A stretch of 64,000 nt of DNA from an uncultured Bacteroides sp. Its GTDB lineage: Bacteria > Bacteroidota > Bacteroidia > Bacteroidales > Bacteroidaceae. The notes under the pieces are model-generated. The model saw only the letters and a list, made by a program, of their open reading frames with translations. It was not told where the DNA came from and did not search any database. Shown piece after piece: positions 61,710 through 64,000 of this stretch (within the stretch, counting starts at the first letter, position 1; each line of letters begins with the position of its first letter). The translations under genes were made by a program, and so were the position numbers. The stretch covers positions 62,001 to 126,000 of the forward strand of contig CANSEY010000006.1 of the NCBI GenBank assembly GCA_947646015.1, given 5' to 3'.

Positions 61710-62477
61710 ATGGAAGCGAAGTATATCACTCTGACTAAAGAGAATATCGAAAAAGAACATATTTGCTGTGCTTTCTCCGATAAGAAATGCAAGGATAGCT
61801 ATGAGTTGAAAAAGACATGGCTGAAAAATGAGTTTGAGAATGGCTATGTTTTCAGACGGCTTGACGAACGTGCAAAAGTATTTATAGAATATGGGCCTGC
61901 CGAAAAAGCTTGGGTTCCGGTTAATGCACCTAACTATTTAATGATAAACTGTTTTTGGGTTTCAGGAAAATATAAAGGATGCGGGCATGGCAAAGCACTA
62001 TTACAGTCTGCTGTCGAGGATGCCAAAGCACAGGGTAGGGATGGCTTGGTGACTGTGGTCGGTACCTCTAAATTTCATTTTATGGGTGATGCGAAATGGT
62101 TATTACGTCAGGGGTTTGAGACGATAGAAAAACTACCCTATGGTTTCAGTCTTTTGGCTTTGAAGATAAATCCGGCAGCTCCTGATCCGTCATTCAATGG
62201 AACAGTATCAAGTGGAGAATGTGAGGAAAAAGAAGGTGTAGTCGTTTATTATACACATCGTTGTCCGTTTGCAGAGTTTCATGTCCGTAATTCTTTAGTG
62301 GGTGTGACTGAGAACAAAGGTATTCCATTGAAGATAGTCAGATTGGAAACGATGGCACAAGCACAAAATGCACCTACACCTGCTACTATCTTTTCTCTTT
62401 TCTATAAAGGAAAGTTTGTAACGACGGATTTGAGTGCATGTATGGAGCAACGGTTTGATAAAGCGTTGGGATTATAA
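61710..62477 (+). CDS. GNAT N-acetyltransferase with YoaP-like C-terminal domain
   Basis: A 255-residue cytoplasmic protein. The start MEAKYITLTKENIEKEHICC at 61710 is chosen because the promoter box excludes the first upstream Met and places the next one (61671) almost at the transcription start. The GNAT fold covers about 1-140, with the acetyl-CoA loop in SGKYKGCGHGKALLQSAVEDAKAQGRDGL. The C-terminal YoaP-type domain starts near 185 (YYTHRCPFAEFHVRN) and has a Cys-Pro-Phe motif in a thioredoxin-like context. Substrate is unknown. Confidence 0.87.
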   Translation: MEAKYITLTKENIEKEHICCAFSDKKCKDSYELKKTWLKNEFENGYVFRRLDERAKVFIEYGPAEKAWVPVNAPNYLMINCFWVSGKYKGCGHGKALLQSAVEDAKAQGRDGLVTVVGTSKFHFMGDAKWLLRQGFETIEKLPYGFSLLALKINPAAPDPSFNGTVSSGECEEKEGVVVYYTHRCPFAEFHVRNSLVGVTENKGIPLKIVRLETMAQAQNAPTPATIFSLFYKGKFVTTDLSACMEQRFDKALGL

Positions 62478-62855
62478 TCTTTCTTATTACAGTATGTGTT
62501 TCTCTTTTTTGATTTTCTGTTTTTGTGCTGTTTTGCTCTGATGAGTGTGGCGGGTTAATAATTGTCTGGTGTTTATTTAGACTGGTCGGTTCGATTTTTC
62601 ATGTGCTGCTCTGATCTTATGCAGATTCCTTAATAGAATCGGCAGTTTATTTGTATGTTGAGATGTTTTGTTTTATGTATGTGACATATGCTTGATTTTT
62701 AGTATTTTATTGTATGTGGTTGGTGGGGAAGACTTGATGGCTCTTGACTTTTATAATCACTAACTTTTCTTATTTTAGTTCATTCAAATATGTTCAATTC
62801 TTGCATTTTATGAAACTATGTTTTACTTTTGGGGAGTAAAATCATTGGGATTATA

Positions 62856-64000
62856 ATGAAAAGTATTCGCTCGGTTATTTGTTTTTGTTTGTTTTTGTTT
62901 GTGTTTAACCAGCTCCTTTTCGCCGACAAAACTATAGAGAATGATTCGCTATATACCAGTGAGTATATAAGTCGAATTTATATGGCAGAACCTGAACGGG
63001 CTTTAAGTTTGTTGGATGGAGCTGAAAGTAAGAAGACTATCCCTCTGCGTATTATACATGAATTACGCAGCAGGGTTTATCGTAATATGTATATGACTAA
63101 ACTGGCTTTTTTGTATGCCAAAAAGTCTTATTTGCTGGATTCCGTTTCTCAGAAAGATCCTAAGCACTTGTTGACCATGACTGTCGACCTGGCAGAATTA
63201 GCAGTGCTTATGAGTGACCATAAAGAGAGTATGAGGTATGCTCTTGATGGTATCAAGCTAGCACAAAAAGAAAAGGATAAAGGGGCTGAAAGTAAGCTGT
63301 TGTTTTGCATTGGTGAAAATAAATGGCAATTGTCTTTCAAAGAGGAGGCATATGACTATTTTGACAAAGCTATCAAATTGCTTCAAGGTACAAGTTCCAA
63401 ATTGGAAATGGCTATGCTTTCATACTTTTATGGGATGAAAATGGATTATCTGCTCAATGATTCCCGTAGTAAAGAAGCATTGGAGGTTGGGTTGAAGCGC
63501 GAAAAGCTACTTAAAGATATAGCTAAATTACCGGAAAAAACAAAAGGCTTTCTTGATCTGCAATATACTTACTTGTATGCAAAAATGTCGTATATCTGCT
63601 ATCTGGAAGGAAAGTATGATCAGGCGGAAAAATATTATCAACAATATTTGTCAACAGAGAATTCACAGACACCGGATGGAAAAACCTATGCGATACCTTA
63701 TCTGCTAGTGTCTAAACAATATCAGAAAGTCGTTGATCAATGTCAGGATTTTAAGAAATTGATGCAAGAGCAGGATACTGTCAACTTGCAGTATATTAGT
63801 ATCCTTCAGAAAGAGGTGAAAGCTTATAAAGGCTTGAAGGATTTTGAAAAAGTAGCAGCATTACGTGAGTCTATTATTTCTATTATTGATGGTATTAACA
63901 GCAAGGATAAGCAGAATGCGGCTTTGGAATTAAATGCTATTCATAAAGCTGACGAGCAGGAAGAATATATTGCCGAACAGACTTTACAGTTAAGAATCAG
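62856..64000 (+). CDS. TPR-repeat regulator, DUF6377-like (C-terminal part outside the window)
   Basis: Only the first 381 codons are inside the window. The signal peptide (MKSIRSVICFCLFLFVFNQLLFA) is followed by tandem TPR-like helices (YISRIYMAEPERALSLLDGAE, AFLYAKKSYLLDS, KEEAYDYFDKAIKLLQG, LEGKYDQAEKYYQQYLSTE). Such proteins in Bacteroides usually continue with a transmembrane helix and a C-terminal HTH (DUF6377 type), acting as membrane-anchored regulators; this part cannot be seen. The preceding 62478-62855 is AT-rich and empty of ORFs or strong hairpins. Confidence 0.7.
   Translation, partial: MKSIRSVICFCLFLFVFNQLLFADKTIENDSLYTSEYISRIYMAEPERALSLLDGAESKKTIPLRIIHELRSRVYRNMYMTKLAFLYAKKSYLLDSVSQKDPKHLLTMTVDLAELAVLMSDHKESMRYALDGIKLAQKEKDKGAESKLLFCIGENKWQLSFKEEAYDYFDKAIKLLQGTSSKLEMAMLSYFYGMKMDYLLNDSRSKEALEVGLKREKLLKDIAKLPEKTKGFLDLQYTYLYAKMSYICYLEGKYDQAEKYYQQYLSTENSQTPDGKTYAIPYLLVSKQYQKVVDQCQDFKKLMQEQDTVNLQYISILQKEVKAYKGLKDFEKVAALRESIISIIDGINSKDKQNAALELNAIHKADEQEEYIAEQTLQLRI

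Noticed and set aside
62881..62915. TTTG-rich short repeat
   Set aside because: It falls inside the signal-peptide codons of the TPR gene and reflects Leu/Phe/Val coding.

Overview
This is a chromosomal window from a gut Bacteroides, most likely B. thetaiotaomicron or a close relative. The evidence is several SusC/SusD outer-membrane glycan uptake pairs, a one-protein periplasmic sensor/AraC regulator, an ECF sigma/FecR pair, many Cys-lipoproteins, almost no Shine-Dalgarno sites, and promoters of the Bacteroides type (TTTG about 19 bp before TAnnTTTG). From memory, and not checked here, the first 19 kb has the gene order of the B. thetaiotaomicron galactan locus, heparinase I and mutS2 neighbourhood.

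Layout. (1) 1-10.9 kb, minus strand: a pectic galactan PUL with GH53 endo-galactanase (cut by the window edge), a SusE/F-like surface binding protein, SusD, SusC, a doubtful 74-aa leader ORF and an unusual HTCS-type regulator. (2) 11.0-14.1 kb, plus strand: a lipoprotein, an isolated PL13 heparin lyase and two small PepSY-like periplasmic proteins. (3) 14.2-19.3 kb: L-serine dehydratase, CorA and MutS2 on the minus strand, then tRNA-Ser(TGA) on the plus strand. (4) 19.5-29.7 kb: a second SusC/D operon with a DUF1735-type lipoprotein and an IPT/NHL lipoprotein but no adjacent regulator. A 1.3-kb AT-rich intergenic region with remarkable repeats separates it from a divergent MINPP-type histidine phosphatase. 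(5) 29.7-45.9 kb: a host-glycan (mucin-type) PUL with GH20, GH95, a Cys-type S1 sulfatase, GH2, SusD, an STN-domain SusC, FecR anti-sigma and a divergent ECF sigma factor. A likely antisense sRNA sits over the susC leader. (6) 46-52.4 kb: MscS, cytoplasmic pullulanase, cytoplasmic alpha-amylase and RlmF. (7) 52.6-64 kb: a large fimbrillin-like lipoprotein, a CzcCBA-type RND metal efflux operon, a GNAT/YoaP acetyltransferase and the first part of a TPR-type regulator.

How the parts work together. Each SusC/D pair imports oligosaccharides made by its surface enzymes, and periplasmic enzymes finish the job. The galactan PUL is controlled by a sensor that lacks both the phospho-acceptor His and a receiver domain. 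The mucin-type PUL is controlled by trans-envelope signalling (SusC STN domain to FecR to ECF sigma) and probably by a cis-antisense RNA. The two cytoplasmic GH13 enzymes probably handle internal alpha-glucan.

The most unusual non-coding signals are a perfectly periodic seven-copy palindrome array (27943-28088), a pair of AGTTC-N5-GAACT palindromes next to it, four TCTAA boxes at exact 11-bp spacing before the efflux operon, and a 17-bp-stem inverted repeat at 46.24 kb.
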